Notes: generated by a model from the sequence alone, not told the origin. 64,000 bases of DNA from JAUIAI01 sp045106815 (GCA_045106815.1 JBGCFG010000003.1:186001-250000); one strand, 5' to 3'. Shown: positions 1 to 8,464, counted from the stretch's first letter. Made by a program: numbers and translations.

Positions 1-951
1 GTTCACAACCGAGAAATGGGTTTCGTCAATCTTGGAAATGCGGCCACAAGCAATCGTGCACCCAAAACAGGCCTGGTTAGTGACCAGGTGCGATTTTCCG
101 TCAGTAGGACGCTTTTCAACCATAGCTTCAGCGCCGATCTTGCTGGCACCTTCAAACTGCACATCACGGTGATTCCGGGTAGGCAGTGCGCCGGTTTCGT
201 TGATGACATTCATCAACACCTGTGTTCCGTACGCGGGCAGACCCTCACCGGTAACCGCATTCTCGTGAAGAATTTTCTTCTTCTCTGCGGTTACTTTCAT
301 GAAGGCCTTCGCATCATGAACGTTGGCAACACCACGGGTACCCCGTACCGCCAGCGCTTTCAGATTCTTGGCTCCAGCAACCGCACCAACACCGGATCTG
401 CCCGCCGCCCGGTGTAGATCGTTGACGACTGCCGCATAAAGCACCTTGGCCTCACCTGCCCGGCCGATTGACGAAACGCGTGTCAGCGGATCTTGCGATT
501 CTTTCTTGAGAATCTCTTCCGTCTGCCAAACGGTTTTGCCCCACACATGCGAAGCGTCGCGCAGTTCTGCCACGTCATCGACGATCGAGAGGTACACGGG
601 CTTGGGGCTCGCGCCCTGGAAAATAATCATGTCCCAGCCGGCCATCTTGAGCTCAGCGCCCCAGTAGCCGCCCGAATTTGAGCATGCAATTGCCCCGGTC
701 AGCGGCCCTTTGGTGATCACTGAATAGCGGCCACCCGTAGAGGCCATCGTGCCGGTAAGCGGACCGGTTGCCCAGATGATCTTGTTGCCTTCATCCAGCG
801 GGTCGACCTTCGGGTCGACCTCTTCAACGAAATACTTCGTCGCGAGGCCACGCTGGCCGAGATATTGGTTTGCCCACTCCATATTGAGCGGTTCGGAGGT
901 GCAGGTCCCTGCAGTGAGGTCTACACGGAGTAGTTTGCCGGCCCAGGTCAT
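1..951 (-). CDS. Aldehyde:ferredoxin oxidoreductase (tungsten/molybdenum AOR family), 3' end outside window
   Basis: The minus frame from the ATG at 951 stays open to the window edge, giving the first 317 residues of an AOR-family protein of usually about 600. AORs oxidise aldehydes to carboxylic acids with a bis-pterin W or Mo cofactor and a [4Fe-4S] cluster. Visible marks are GPLTGT in the N-terminal pterin-binding domain, GRSGVGAVAGAKNLKAL in the middle, and CFGCTIAC at residues 295-302, which supplies the first three cluster cysteines (C-x2-C-x3-C), close to where the Pyrococcus enzyme has them. An AGGAG ribosome site lies six bases before the ATG. It is 89 bp downstream of a four-cluster ferredoxin on the same strand, as in the AorA-AorB pair of aromatic-degrading betaproteobacteria. 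The fourth cluster cysteine would lie outside the window. Family certain, substrate unknown. Confidence 0.9.
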   Translation of the reverse strand, partial: MTWAGKLLRVDLTAGTCTSEPLNMEWANQYLGQRGLATKYFVEEVDPKVDPLDEGNKIIWATGPLTGTMASTGGRYSVITKGPLTGAIACSNSGGYWGAELKMAGWDMIIFQGASPKPVYLSIVDDVAELRDASHVWGKTVWQTEEILKKESQDPLTRVSSIGRAGEAKVLYAAVVNDLHRAAGRSGVGAVAGAKNLKALAVRGTRGVANVHDAKAFMKVTAEKKKILHENAVTGEGLPAYGTQVLMNVINETGALPTRNHRDVQFEGASKIGAEAMVEKRPTDGKSHLVTNQACFGCTIACGRISKIDETHFSVVN

Positions 952-1040
952 ATTGGCTCCTTTGGCACTGAAATTCAGTCAGTTGATTGGGTGCCGACAC
1001 GATAGCCGGGCACCCCGATGATTCACTTTCTGGCAAGAAC

Positions 1041-1514
1041 TCAGGTACTTGCCTGATTGCCGAGCTTCTCAGCCCAGTCTTTCATTCGGTCCAATCCGGT
1101 CCAGTCAGCATCAACATACGTGATGGCTTCGGTCGGGCAGGCCTCTGCACAAGCGGGCTCACCACCACACAGGTCGCATTTTTGGACCTTGCCGGTATCT
1201 TGGACATAGTTGACCGTGCCGAACGGGCAGGCAATCGTGCAGACCTTGCAGCCAACACAGGTGTCTTCCACAACGACTTTAGCGCCGGTGGCAGCATCAA
1301 TCTTGATTGCGTCGACCGGGCAGGCATGCAGACACCATGCCTCATCGCACTGCGTGCAGGTGTAGGGCACTTTGCGGCCGGTGTGGTGGAAATCAAAGAT
1401 TTTGATCCGTGACTTGGCGGTATTGAAGCTGCCGTAGTTTTCGTAGCTGCAAGCCATTTCGCACTGCATGCAGCCGGTGCATTTGTCAGGATTAATGTGC
1501 AGGGATTTCTGCAT
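1041..1514 (-). CDS. Four-cluster ferredoxin-type electron-transfer subunit (AorA-like)
   Basis: A 157-residue Fe-S protein with four cysteine groups: CTGCMQCEMAC near residue 14, CTQCDEAWCLHACP, CVGCKVCTIACP and CDLCGGEPACAEACP. This is the layout of HycB/DmsB-type subunits carrying four [4Fe-4S] clusters. It probably takes electrons from the AOR encoded next downstream, as AorA does for AorB. I chose the ATG at 1514 over the in-frame one at 1538 because a GGAGG box sits five bases before it. No signal peptide, so it should be cytoplasmic. The FAD/NAD subunit (AorC) of known AOR complexes is not seen here and could lie beyond the left edge. Confidence 0.88.
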   Translation of the reverse strand: MQKSLHINPDKCTGCMQCEMACSYENYGSFNTAKSRIKIFDFHHTGRKVPYTCTQCDEAWCLHACPVDAIKIDAATGAKVVVEDTCVGCKVCTIACPFGTVNYVQDTGKVQKCDLCGGEPACAEACPTEAITYVDADWTGLDRMKDWAEKLGNQAST

Positions 1515-1859
1515 GTTGCCTCCAGTTATTTCTGCCATGGTGCCCAGCGATGACAGCTTTCGCGGCCAGGCCCGGGACAGAGGGCATTCTTAAGATCATT
1601 CAGAACTAGCTCGCGGATTCCCGCGCGAATCGATAATAGCGCGGATTTACCCTGCTTGCATGGTGGGATTTCGGCCCGGAATGCCCGTGGGTTCCAATTA
1701 GCCGTTTGTGCGATGCAAGAAGAACTCTTTGCAGCCGCAGCGCTTACCGTTTGCGAGCGCTCCTCCCCTCTGACCCACTAAAACAAGGGGCCTTTTTTTG
1801 TCGCCGTACAATCAAGGCGATCAGGTCAAGCCGACCTTAATGAGCATTGGAGAGACAAG
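1515..1859. other. Intergenic region between the divergent AOR and cox operons
   Basis: About 345 bases with no coding frame I can support. It must hold the promoters of both divergent operons. On the plus side a -10-like TACAAT lies at 1807-1812, about 50 bases before coxS, but no good -35 box stands in front of it. An imperfect inverted repeat AGCGC/GCGCT lies near 1739-1761 and a run of seven T at 1793-1799 after AAGGGGCC. I see no ModE-type CGnTATATA box and cannot identify a molybdenum-cofactor riboswitch by eye. Confidence 0.5.
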
Positions 1860-2324
1860 ATGAAGGTTTCCGTTGGCGTCAAAGTAAACGGCACTACGCA
1901 CAACGAAGAAGTTGATCCACGTACCTTGCTGGTTCAACTCATCCGAGACAAGCTGGGCCTGACAGGGACCCACGTTGGTTGTGACACGGCCCAATGCGGC
2001 GCCTGCACGGTGATGATGAATGGTAAGGCGGTTAAGAGTTGTTCAATGCTCGCGGTCCAGGCAGAAGGCGCGGAAATCACAACGATTGAAGGCTTGGCCA
2101 GCGATGATGCGCTGCATCCCATGCAGGAGGCGTTTCGTAACACCCATGGCCTGCAATGCGGGTTCTGCACACCCGGGATGGTGATAGCAGCCGTTGATCT
2201 GCTGCAAAACAACCCCTCCCCAACCGACGAACAAATCGCCGAAGCGCTTGAAGGCAACATTTGCCGCTGTACTGGCTATGTAAACATCATCAAGGCGGTT
2301 CGCGAAGTGGCCTCTGCCGCCTGA
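1860..2324 (+). CDS. coxS: CO-dehydrogenase-type small subunit, two [2Fe-2S] clusters
   Basis: A 154-residue small subunit of the xanthine oxidase/CoxS family. The N-terminal plant-type ferredoxin domain has C41, C46, C49 and C61 (motif GCDTAQCGACT); the C-terminal helical domain has QCGFC at 100-103 and CRC at 135-137. Both clusters pass electrons from the molybdenum site to FAD. Length and motifs are normal, so it looks functional. It opens a plus-strand set coxS-M-D-E-G-xdhC, but no catalytic large subunit follows. It could serve any molybdenum hydroxylase of the family, so the cox name gives family, not proof of CO oxidation. Confidence 0.9.
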   Translation: MKVSVGVKVNGTTHNEEVDPRTLLVQLIRDKLGLTGTHVGCDTAQCGACTVMMNGKAVKSCSMLAVQAEGAEITTIEGLASDDALHPMQEAFRNTHGLQCGFCTPGMVIAAVDLLQNNPSPTDEQIAEALEGNICRCTGYVNIIKAVREVASAA

Positions 2325-2339
2325 AACAACCTACCCGCC

Positions 2340-2360
2340 ATGACAGCCCGCCATTACTGA
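2340..2360 (+). other. Seven-codon mini-ORF where coxL would be expected
   Basis: Between coxS and coxM there are only 57 bases. They contain the complete reading frame ATG ACA GCC CGC CAT TAC TGA. In S-L-M-ordered operons the roughly 2.4-kb large-subunit gene sits at this place. The mini-ORF could be the scar of an in-frame deletion that kept first and last codons, or it could be chance. Only comparison with relatives can tell. Confidence 0.2.
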
Positions 2361-2381
2361 ATCCCAGCCGGAACCATTGCC

Positions 2382-3173
2382 ATGTATGAATTCAACTACG
2401 TCAAGCCCGCCACTGTTGCTGATGCAATAAAGGCCAGTACCGAAGACTCCCGTTACCTTGCCGGCGCACAAAGCCTGGTGCAGTCAATGAAACTGCGCAT
2501 GGCATCGGCAGAGTCATTGATTGACCTTGGTGCCATTCCTGGCCTCAAAGACATCTCAGCCACTGACACACACGTGAAAATCGGTGCAATGGCGACTCAT
2601 GCGCAGATCGCGGCCGATGCGAACGTACAGGCGCACCTACCCGGGCTGGCCACGATGGCTGGTGGCATTGGCGACCCGATGGTTCGCAACATGGGCACAC
2701 TGGGCGGCTCAATTGCCAACGCAGACCCGGCGGCTTGTTATCCGGCAGCCGTGCTGGCCCTGGACGCCATTATTGAGACCGATCGACGCAAAATTCCGGC
2801 AGACGCATTCTTCACCGGGATGTTCGAGACTGCGCTAGAGGCCGACGAATTGATTGTTGCGATTCACTTCGCTCGCGCCGAGCAATCGGCTTACTACAAG
2901 CACAAGCAGCCGGCATCGCGATTTGCGTTGGTTGGCGTGATGGTTGCCAAGCAAGCCGGGCAAGTACGGGTCGGTGTCACTGGCGCTGCGGCTAGCGCCT
3001 TTCGCTGGACGGATGCCGAAGCAGCGCTGACCACCTCATTTTCAGCTGCCGCGATCAGCGATTTGAAGCTGGCTGAAAACGGTCTGAACCAGGACATGCA
3101 TGGCTCGGCCGCGTATCGCGCCGCCATGGTCGGGGTGTGTGCCCGTCGCGCCGTCGAGCACGCGAGCGCTTGA
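2382..3173 (+). CDS. coxM: CO-dehydrogenase-type medium (FAD-binding) subunit
   Basis: A 263-residue FAD subunit of the CoxM/XdhB family, with the N-terminal FAD_binding_5 part and a C-terminal CO_deh_flav_C part. The FAD-contacting segments usually written AGGHS and TIGG appear as AGAQS (27-31) and TLGG (106-109, in NMGTLGGSIANADP). It transfers electrons from the small subunit's clusters to an external acceptor. The end overlaps the proposed TTG start of coxD, which implies translational coupling. The AGAQS variant is a departure from CODH and suggests a general hydroxylase rather than true CO dehydrogenase. Family clear, partner large subunit unknown. Confidence 0.9.
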   Translation: MYEFNYVKPATVADAIKASTEDSRYLAGAQSLVQSMKLRMASAESLIDLGAIPGLKDISATDTHVKIGAMATHAQIAADANVQAHLPGLATMAGGIGDPMVRNMGTLGGSIANADPAACYPAAVLALDAIIETDRRKIPADAFFTGMFETALEADELIVAIHFARAEQSAYYKHKQPASRFALVGVMVAKQAGQVRVGVTGAAASAFRWTDAEAALTTSFSAAAISDLKLAENGLNQDMHGSAAYRAAMVGVCARRAVEHASA

Positions 3174-4069
3174 ACCCGTTCGACAGCATCTCATCGACCG
3201 CAACTGCCCTGGCCGACCAGGGCTATTTCGCTGGCGAGGACCTGGCGACAACGGTGTTTTTGGCTGTGTCGCTCGGCAGGCCGCTGCTGCTAGAAGGCGA
3301 GCCAGGTGTTGGCAAGACCGAACTGGCCAGATGCCTCGCCGCGCTCACTGAAGCTGAACTGATTCGCTTGCAGTGCTTTGAAGGCATCGACCTGGCGCAG
3401 GCCGCCTACGAGTGGAACGTGGCCCAGCAAATGCTCGAAATCCGGTTAATTGAGGCATCGTCTCGAAACCAGGACGGGCAACCAGTGAGCGCGCGGGACT
3501 TATACCGGCGCGATCTACTGATTGAGCGCCCTTTGCTCCGTGCCCTGACGGCAGCAAAACGACCAGTTCTGCTGATTGACGAACTTGATCGGGCCGATGA
3601 ACCTTTCGAGGCCTATCTGCTCGAATTTCTCGCTGAATATCAAGTCACCGTGCCCCAGATTGGCACCATCAAAGCTGCGACGCCACCATTGGTCATCATC
3701 ACCTCCAACCGCACGCGCGAGTTGCATGATGCCCTCAAGCGCAGATGCCTGTACGCGTGGGTGGATTACCCCGACTTTGAGCGTGAATTGGCTATCGTGC
3801 GCAGCAAGGCACCCGGCGCAGGCGAAGCACTCACCCACCAGATCGTCCAATTCGTTCATGCGGCTCGCGAGGCCGACTTGCTTAAAGCCCCTGGGGTTGC
3901 AGAAGCCATCGATTGGGCGCAAGCACTCACCGCCCTGGATGCCGATTCACTAGACCCCGACGTTGTGCAAGCCAGTCTCGGTGCGCTGATCAAGGTACAG
4001 GACGACCTGGCTCGCATGAAAGACGGTGGCGCGACCGAACTCTTGTCCCGTGTCGACACCGCGGGCTGA
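3170..4069 (+). CDS. coxD: MoxR-type AAA+ ATPase for molybdenum hydroxylase maturation
   Basis: An AAA+ ATPase of the MoxR/CoxD group with Walker A GEPGVGKTE, Walker B LLIDELDRAD and sensor IITSNRTRELHDALKRR. In Oligotropha carboxidovorans CoxD works with CoxE to build the Cu-S-Mo centre of CO dehydrogenase; relatives are used for other Mo hydroxylases. The frame is open from a GTG at 3137, but homologues begin near the sequence NPFDSI, so I placed the start at TTG 3170, which overlaps the coxM stop as TTGA. About 299 residues, normal for the family. It overlaps coxE. Start uncertain, function class firm. Confidence 0.88.
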   Translation: MNPFDSISSTATALADQGYFAGEDLATTVFLAVSLGRPLLLEGEPGVGKTELARCLAALTEAELIRLQCFEGIDLAQAAYEWNVAQQMLEIRLIEASSRNQDGQPVSARDLYRRDLLIERPLLRALTAAKRPVLLIDELDRADEPFEAYLLEFLAEYQVTVPQIGTIKAATPPLVIITSNRTRELHDALKRRCLYAWVDYPDFERELAIVRSKAPGAGEALTHQIVQFVHAAREADLLKAPGVAEAIDWAQALTALDADSLDPDVVQASLGALIKVQDDLARMKDGGATELLSRVDTAG

Positions 4070-5378
4070 CTCGGGCAAGCAGGCGCCCGGCGGCAAAACC
4101 CTCACGACCGCGCTGCTGCGGTTCGCTCGAATCTTGCGACTCGGGGGCATCTCCGTGCAGACAGGCGATATCGCGCACGCCACTGACGCATTGCAACTGG
4201 TGGGGTTGTCGAGCCGGGCGGAGGTGCGGCAAGTGCTCGCCGCAGTGTGGTTGCGCCATCGCCAGGACAGACCATTGTTTAACACCCTGTTCGATCTCTT
4301 TTGGAAAGCACCACGAGAGACCACGGCAAACCGGCAAAGTCAGTCGGGCGCTTCTGGTCAGGATTCTGGCCAGCGCCCGGAGGCAACGCCGGCAACAGCC
4401 GATCAGCGCAACAAGGCGCTCGCTGCCCTGATGGCTGGAGCGGATAATCAAGCGACAGAACTAGAGCTAACCAGTACCGGACCCGACAACGACGCCGACG
4501 CCGACAATGCTGCGCCGCCGTCGGCCAGCGAGCCGCACGTTATTGGATTGTTCGGTCGCGATGAACATTTGCGAAAAGCCGATTTTGCGGCGCTTGATGA
4601 TGTTGACATGAACCGATTGCGCCGCCAGCTTTCCTTGTTGCCGTATCCGATTCCGGGCGTTATCAGCCGCCGCCTGCGCCCGGCAACCAACGGGCAAATT
4701 GATTTGGGCCTCACGCTGCGCCGGACACTGCGCGCGCCGGATCTCATGATCCCGGCCTACCGAAAGCCGAGCCGAGTATTGCCGCCACTCGTGATGCTGA
4801 TCGATATCTCACGCTCAATGGAGCGTTACAGTCAGGCATTCCTAGCCTATGCCCATGGCTTAACGCAACGCTTTAGCCGAGTGCACACACTTGTTTTTGG
4901 GACCCGGCTCACGAATATCACGCGAGCGATGCAGCACCGCGACTTTGACCTCGTGCTGGAGCGCGCCAATCTGATGGCTCGTGACTGGCATGGCGGCACC
5001 CGCATAGGCACGAGCCTTGCCGCCTTCAACAGGCATCACGCGCGCCATTTACTCTCTGGCAATGCTGCCCTGATGCTGCTGACCGATGGCCTTGAGCGCA
5101 GTGGTCTGGACGAACTTGAACAAGAGACTGCGCGATTGGCCCGGCACACAAGGCGATTTATTTGGCTCAACCCGCTTCTGCGTTACGATGGATTTGAACC
5201 AAAGGCAGCGGGCGTGCGAATTTTGCATCAACACGCAGATGACTTCCTGCCTATGCACAGCGTGGATCAACTCGCACAGATCCACCTGCGCCTGCAACAT
5301 GCTGGGCGAATCAACGAAACCGCGCGAGATGAATCGCGCGTGATTCGAGGGACGCAGCGTCAGCCCGCAACCTCTTAA
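4026..5378 (+). CDS. coxE: VWA-domain protein CoxE, partner of CoxD
   Basis: About 450 residues with a C-terminal von Willebrand factor A domain. The metal-ion adhesion site DISRS lies near residue 259 (MLIDISRSMERYSQAFL), followed by FGTRLTNIT and LLTDGLERSG. MoxR ATPases usually act together with VWA proteins, and CoxD/CoxE pairs mature molybdenum hydroxylases. The N-terminal third and an acidic stretch around residues 135-170 are typical of CoxE. The GTG at 4026 overlaps coxD by 44 bases; GTG at 4050 is an equally good start. Normal length, no damage seen. Confidence 0.87.
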   Translation: MARPNSCPVSTPRADSGKQAPGGKTLTTALLRFARILRLGGISVQTGDIAHATDALQLVGLSSRAEVRQVLAAVWLRHRQDRPLFNTLFDLFWKAPRETTANRQSQSGASGQDSGQRPEATPATADQRNKALAALMAGADNQATELELTSTGPDNDADADNAAPPSASEPHVIGLFGRDEHLRKADFAALDDVDMNRLRRQLSLLPYPIPGVISRRLRPATNGQIDLGLTLRRTLRAPDLMIPAYRKPSRVLPPLVMLIDISRSMERYSQAFLAYAHGLTQRFSRVHTLVFGTRLTNITRAMQHRDFDLVLERANLMARDWHGGTRIGTSLAAFNRHHARHLLSGNAALMLLTDGLERSGLDELEQETARLARHTRRFIWLNPLLRYDGFEPKAAGVRILHQHADDFLPMHSVDQLAQIHLRLQHAGRINETARDESRVIRGTQRQPATS

Positions 5379-5396
5379 CTCAAAGGATTATTCCTC

Positions 5397-5852
5397 ATGC
5401 AACTTACCGGCGAACGCGTTATTCCAGCTCCCATCGAGAAGACCTGGGCCGCGCTGAATGACCCTGAAATTCTGAAGGCTTCGATTAAGGGCTGTGAGTC
5501 CCTCGAGAAGACTGGCGATGACGAATTTATGGCCGCCCTGAAAATCAAGATCGGCCCTGTCAATGCTCGCTTCAAAGGCAAGCTCAACCTAGAGAATGTG
5601 CAGCCGCCAAATTCCTACACGATCCGCTTCGAAGGCCAGGGAGGCGTTGCCGGATTTGGTAAAGGCTCGGCCGATGTAAGCCTGGAATCTCAGGGCGACA
5701 CAACCCTGCTCAAGTACGAAAGCAACGCGCAGGTCGGCGGCAAAATCGCCCAGATTGGCTCGCGCTTAGTCGACTCTGCCGCCTCAAAAATTGCGCAGGA
5801 ATTCTTCGCAGAATTTGAGCAACAAATTGGTTCTTCAGATACGGCAGCCTAA
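5397..5852 (+). CDS. coxG: CoxG/SRPBCC family protein
   Basis: A 151-residue CoxG-family protein (SRPBCC fold), recognised from MQLTGERVIPAPIEKTWAAL at the start, the central FKGKLNLENVQPPNSYTIRF and AGFGKGSADVSL. Known CoxG has been linked to membrane recruitment of CO dehydrogenase or to lipid or quinone binding. It sits 18 bp after coxE with an AAAGGA-like ribosome site and precedes the xdhC-like gene. It fits the accessory set of a molybdenum hydroxylase. Function inferred from family and context. Confidence 0.87.
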   Translation: MQLTGERVIPAPIEKTWAALNDPEILKASIKGCESLEKTGDDEFMAALKIKIGPVNARFKGKLNLENVQPPNSYTIRFEGQGGVAGFGKGSADVSLESQGDTTLLKYESNAQVGGKIAQIGSRLVDSAASKIAQEFFAEFEQQIGSSDTAA

Positions 5853-5874
5853 CGCGGCGCCGACAGAGGTCAAC

Positions 5875-6849
5875 ATGGATAATCTCGATCGTCAGGTTCT
5901 GGAACAAGCAGTGGCATGGGTCAAAGACGGGCGCAGTGCATGGCTCGTGACAGTCGTTGAAACATGGGGCTCTGCGCCAAGGCCGCCCGGCGCGCTGCTG
6001 GCTATGCGCGACGACGGATTGATTTCAGGCTCGGTTTCTGGCGGTTGCGTTGAAGACGATCTGATCGACCGCATTCGCCACGGTGAGCGTGTCGACAAAC
6101 CATCGATGATTCACTACGGCGTCAGCCGTGACGAAGCGGCGCGCTTCGGCCTGCCTTGCGGCGGTAACCTGCGGCTTGTGCAGGAGCCTTTGCTCGATAC
6201 AAACTGGGCGGACCAAATTCTTGAACGTACTGCCAAACACGAGGTCGTCACGCGCACGCTCAGTCTGAAAACAGGGCAGTCTTCGGTTCAGGCGGGTGCT
6301 CGCGGCGAGGCCTTCAGTTTCGACGGTGAGACCATGCAATCGGTCTTTGGCCCACGCTGGCGCGTGCTCGTCATCGGCGCCGGACAACTGTCGCGCGTGT
6401 TCGCGCAGATGGCGCAGGCGCTTGATTTTGAGGTCATCTGCTGCGATCCCCGTGAGGAATACCACCTGACCTGGGATGTGCCGGGCACCCAGTTTTCGAA
6501 AGAAATGCCAGATGATCTCGCTGCCTCGCTGAATCTGGATGCACACAGTGCCGTCGTCGCGGTGACGCACGACCCCAAACTCGACGATATGGTGCTGCTG
6601 GAGGCACTGAAGTCTGACGCTTTTTATATTGGCGCTCTGGGTTCGCGAGGCAATACCGCCGCTCGCAAGAAGCGCCTGCTGATGTTTGATCTGACCGAAC
6701 AAGAGATCGACCGCCTGCACGGCCCGATCGGTTTGGACATTGGCAGCAGAACCCCGGCAGAGATTGCAGTGTCTATCCTTGCTGAAATTGTTGCCGTTAG
6801 AAATGATGTGGCGCTGGTGCAAAAGAAGCCCGCTCTAGAAACCGCTTGA
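5875..6849 (+). CDS. xdhC: XdhC/CoxF family molybdenum cofactor insertion protein
   Basis: A 324-residue XdhC/CoxI protein. The N-terminal XdhC domain shows ETWGSAPRPPGA and GSVSGGCVEDDL; the C-terminal Rossmann domain shows VLVIGAGQLSRVFAQMA and YIGALGSRGN. XdhC binds molybdopterin cofactor, promotes its sulfuration and hands it to the apo-hydroxylase. I chose the ATG at 5875 because homologues start at this point; the frame is open further upstream but that part overlaps coxG. It follows coxG by 22 bp. Its presence implies that a molybdenum hydroxylase needing sulfurated cofactor is made, probably including the fused enzyme at 20428-23202. Confidence 0.88.
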   Translation: MDNLDRQVLEQAVAWVKDGRSAWLVTVVETWGSAPRPPGALLAMRDDGLISGSVSGGCVEDDLIDRIRHGERVDKPSMIHYGVSRDEAARFGLPCGGNLRLVQEPLLDTNWADQILERTAKHEVVTRTLSLKTGQSSVQAGARGEAFSFDGETMQSVFGPRWRVLVIGAGQLSRVFAQMAQALDFEVICCDPREEYHLTWDVPGTQFSKEMPDDLAASLNLDAHSAVVAVTHDPKLDDMVLLEALKSDAFYIGALGSRGNTAARKKRLLMFDLTEQEIDRLHGPIGLDIGSRTPAEIAVSILAEIVAVRNDVALVQKKPALETA

Positions 6850-6881
6850 ATCGAAACCGCCTGAATCAGGATTCTCCTTAG

Positions 6882-7292
6882 GTGACTGTCGCTTCTACCC
6901 CGTCGCCATTGAGTCCACGCGATGACCGGGTTTCGGTCCGCCTGCGATTTCGCGACGATGCCCGCATTGGCCCTGGCAAGGTGGCCCTGCTTGAAGCCAT
7001 TTCACGCAGCGGATCGGTTGCTCAAGCAGGGGCCAGTCTGCACATGTCCGCGCGCCGCGCGTGGTTGCTGATCGATTCTCTGAACAGGGCGTTTGATACG
7101 CCCGTTGTCGTCACAGACGATCAGCCAATGTCCGGAACGCCATCGGCGATGCCGCCCGGCCCGGCGCAAAACGAAGCGCACCTGACTGAATTCGGTCAAA
7201 GCCTGATTGACGCTTATCGCGCTGTGGAGGCCGACACGCAAGCCGCTGTGGGGCAGCGCTTCGCTGCAATCATGGCGCGATTAAAAGACTGA
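6882..7292 (+). CDS. modE: ModE-like molybdate-responsive regulator, DNA-binding domain only
   Basis: A 136-residue protein starting at GTG with the LysR-like winged helix of ModE: GPGKVALLEAISRSGSVAQA and MSARRAWLLIDSLNRAF, then HLTEFGQSLIDAYR. The usual glycine-rich wing (GGxxGGG before LTxxG) is replaced by a Pro/Ala/Ser stretch around residues 85-100. The C-terminal molybdate-binding TOBE/Mop domains of E. coli ModE are absent, as in many single-domain ModE proteins. It lies 33 bp after xdhC, and modABC lies convergent next door. Likely controls modABC or the Mo-enzyme operons, though the missing sensor domain means molybdate sensing would need another partner. Confidence 0.8.
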   Translation: MTVASTPSPLSPRDDRVSVRLRFRDDARIGPGKVALLEAISRSGSVAQAGASLHMSARRAWLLIDSLNRAFDTPVVVTDDQPMSGTPSAMPPGPAQNEAHLTEFGQSLIDAYRAVEADTQAAVGQRFAAIMARLKD

Positions 7293-7372
7293 CCGCACTT
7301 CTCGATACCTGCGTGAGCGGCGCGATTTACACTAAATCGGCCACCCGTCACCTGCGCCGGGTAACGGCTGGC

Positions 7373-8464
7373 CTAACGAACTCGCGGCGCAGCAGCGAAC
7401 GCACGATCGTCTATCGCGGTCGCCTTGACCATTGCAAACACTTGATCGCCAATATCAATGGCCAGCGCATCAGCCGCCTGTCTTGTAATAAGTGACATGA
7501 GCCGGCCGTGCCCCTCTAACGTCAGGCTGACTCTCACCAACGGCCCCTGTTCATGCGTCATGTCAGAAATGCTGGCGCGCAAAACTGTCCGATGACTGAC
7601 ATCTCGCGGTCGCGACACGGCAATCGCAACATCTGTCGCCCGCACAAGCACCCTGAATGCGCTGCCGGGCTGCCCCAGCCGACCGGGCAAACTGATACGC
7701 CCGGCTGGATGAGACAACTGCGTCATCTCATACGCTGAGTCAAATGATTCTATCTGCGCTTCTAATACCGCAACATCGGTAAATCCTGGTTCGTCACTGC
7801 TGACCCCAAACACAAACTGCGCAACGGGACTAACCTGAGTTACGCGGCCCGCCTCAAGGCAGACGACATCTTCGGCCAGCCTGACCACTTCCTCAAGGGC
7901 ATGCGAAACAATCACGATAGGCACTTTGACCCGATCACGTAGCGACATGAGATAAGGCATGATCTCGGCCCGTCTGGCCAGATCGAGTGACGCGAGTGGC
8001 TCATCCAACAGCAACAGTTGCGGCTCCGATAGCAGCGCGCGTCCAATCGCAACACGCTGCTTCTCACCGCCCGACAAAGCCCCAGGCTTTCGATCGAGCA
8101 GATGCTCGATACCCAGCAACTGCACCATGTCGTCGAAACTTATCTGGCGGCTGGCCTGGCGGGGCCGGCCGTAGTTCAAATTCCCGCTGACACTCATGTG
8201 CGGAAAGAGCATGGCATCCTGAAAAACCAAACCGATGCGACGCTGCCTTGCCGGCATCCACTGGCCGCTTGAGGTGTCACAGAACACGCGGTCATTGAAC
8301 CGAATCGACCCACTATCAGGGCGCTCCAGTCCCGCGAGCAGATTCAGCAAACTGGACTTACCTGCGCCCGAGGCGCCGAACAGGGCAAGTGCGCGGCTAT
8401 CGCTTTCGAACTGGGCGTCAAGCGCAAAACCGCCACGCTGCCATCTAGCATCGAACGAGATCAT
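7373..8464 (-). CDS. modC: Molybdate ABC transporter ATP-binding protein
   Basis: A 363-residue ATPase with Walker A GASGAGKSS, signature LSGGEKQRVAIGRAL, Walker B LLLLDEPLASLD and a C-terminal TOBE/Mop domain (about residues 290-355) that binds molybdate and gives trans-inhibition in related transporters. The ATG at 8464 overlaps the modB stop as ATGA, which fixes the start. It is the last gene of apbC-modA-modB-modC. The Mop domain here may stand in for the sensor part missing from the ModE-like protein. Confidence 0.93.
   Translation of the reverse strand: MISFDARWQRGGFALDAQFESDSRALALFGASGAGKSSLLNLLAGLERPDSGSIRFNDRVFCDTSSGQWMPARQRRIGLVFQDAMLFPHMSVSGNLNYGRPRQASRQISFDDMVQLLGIEHLLDRKPGALSGGEKQRVAIGRALLSEPQLLLLDEPLASLDLARRAEIMPYLMSLRDRVKVPIVIVSHALEEVVRLAEDVVCLEAGRVTQVSPVAQFVFGVSSDEPGFTDVAVLEAQIESFDSAYEMTQLSHPAGRISLPGRLGQPGSAFRVLVRATDVAIAVSRPRDVSHRTVLRASISDMTHEQGPLVRVSLTLEGHGRLMSLITRQAADALAIDIGDQVFAMVKATAIDDRAFAAAPRVR

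Noticed and set aside
1735..1800. Inverted repeat plus T run as a terminator
   Set aside because: The stem and the T run are separated by about 30 bases and lie upstream of coxS, where no plus-strand gene would end.
6025..6822. 265-residue open frame antisense to xdhC
   Set aside because: Shadow of the xdhC coding strand; no ribosome site or recognisable protein motif.
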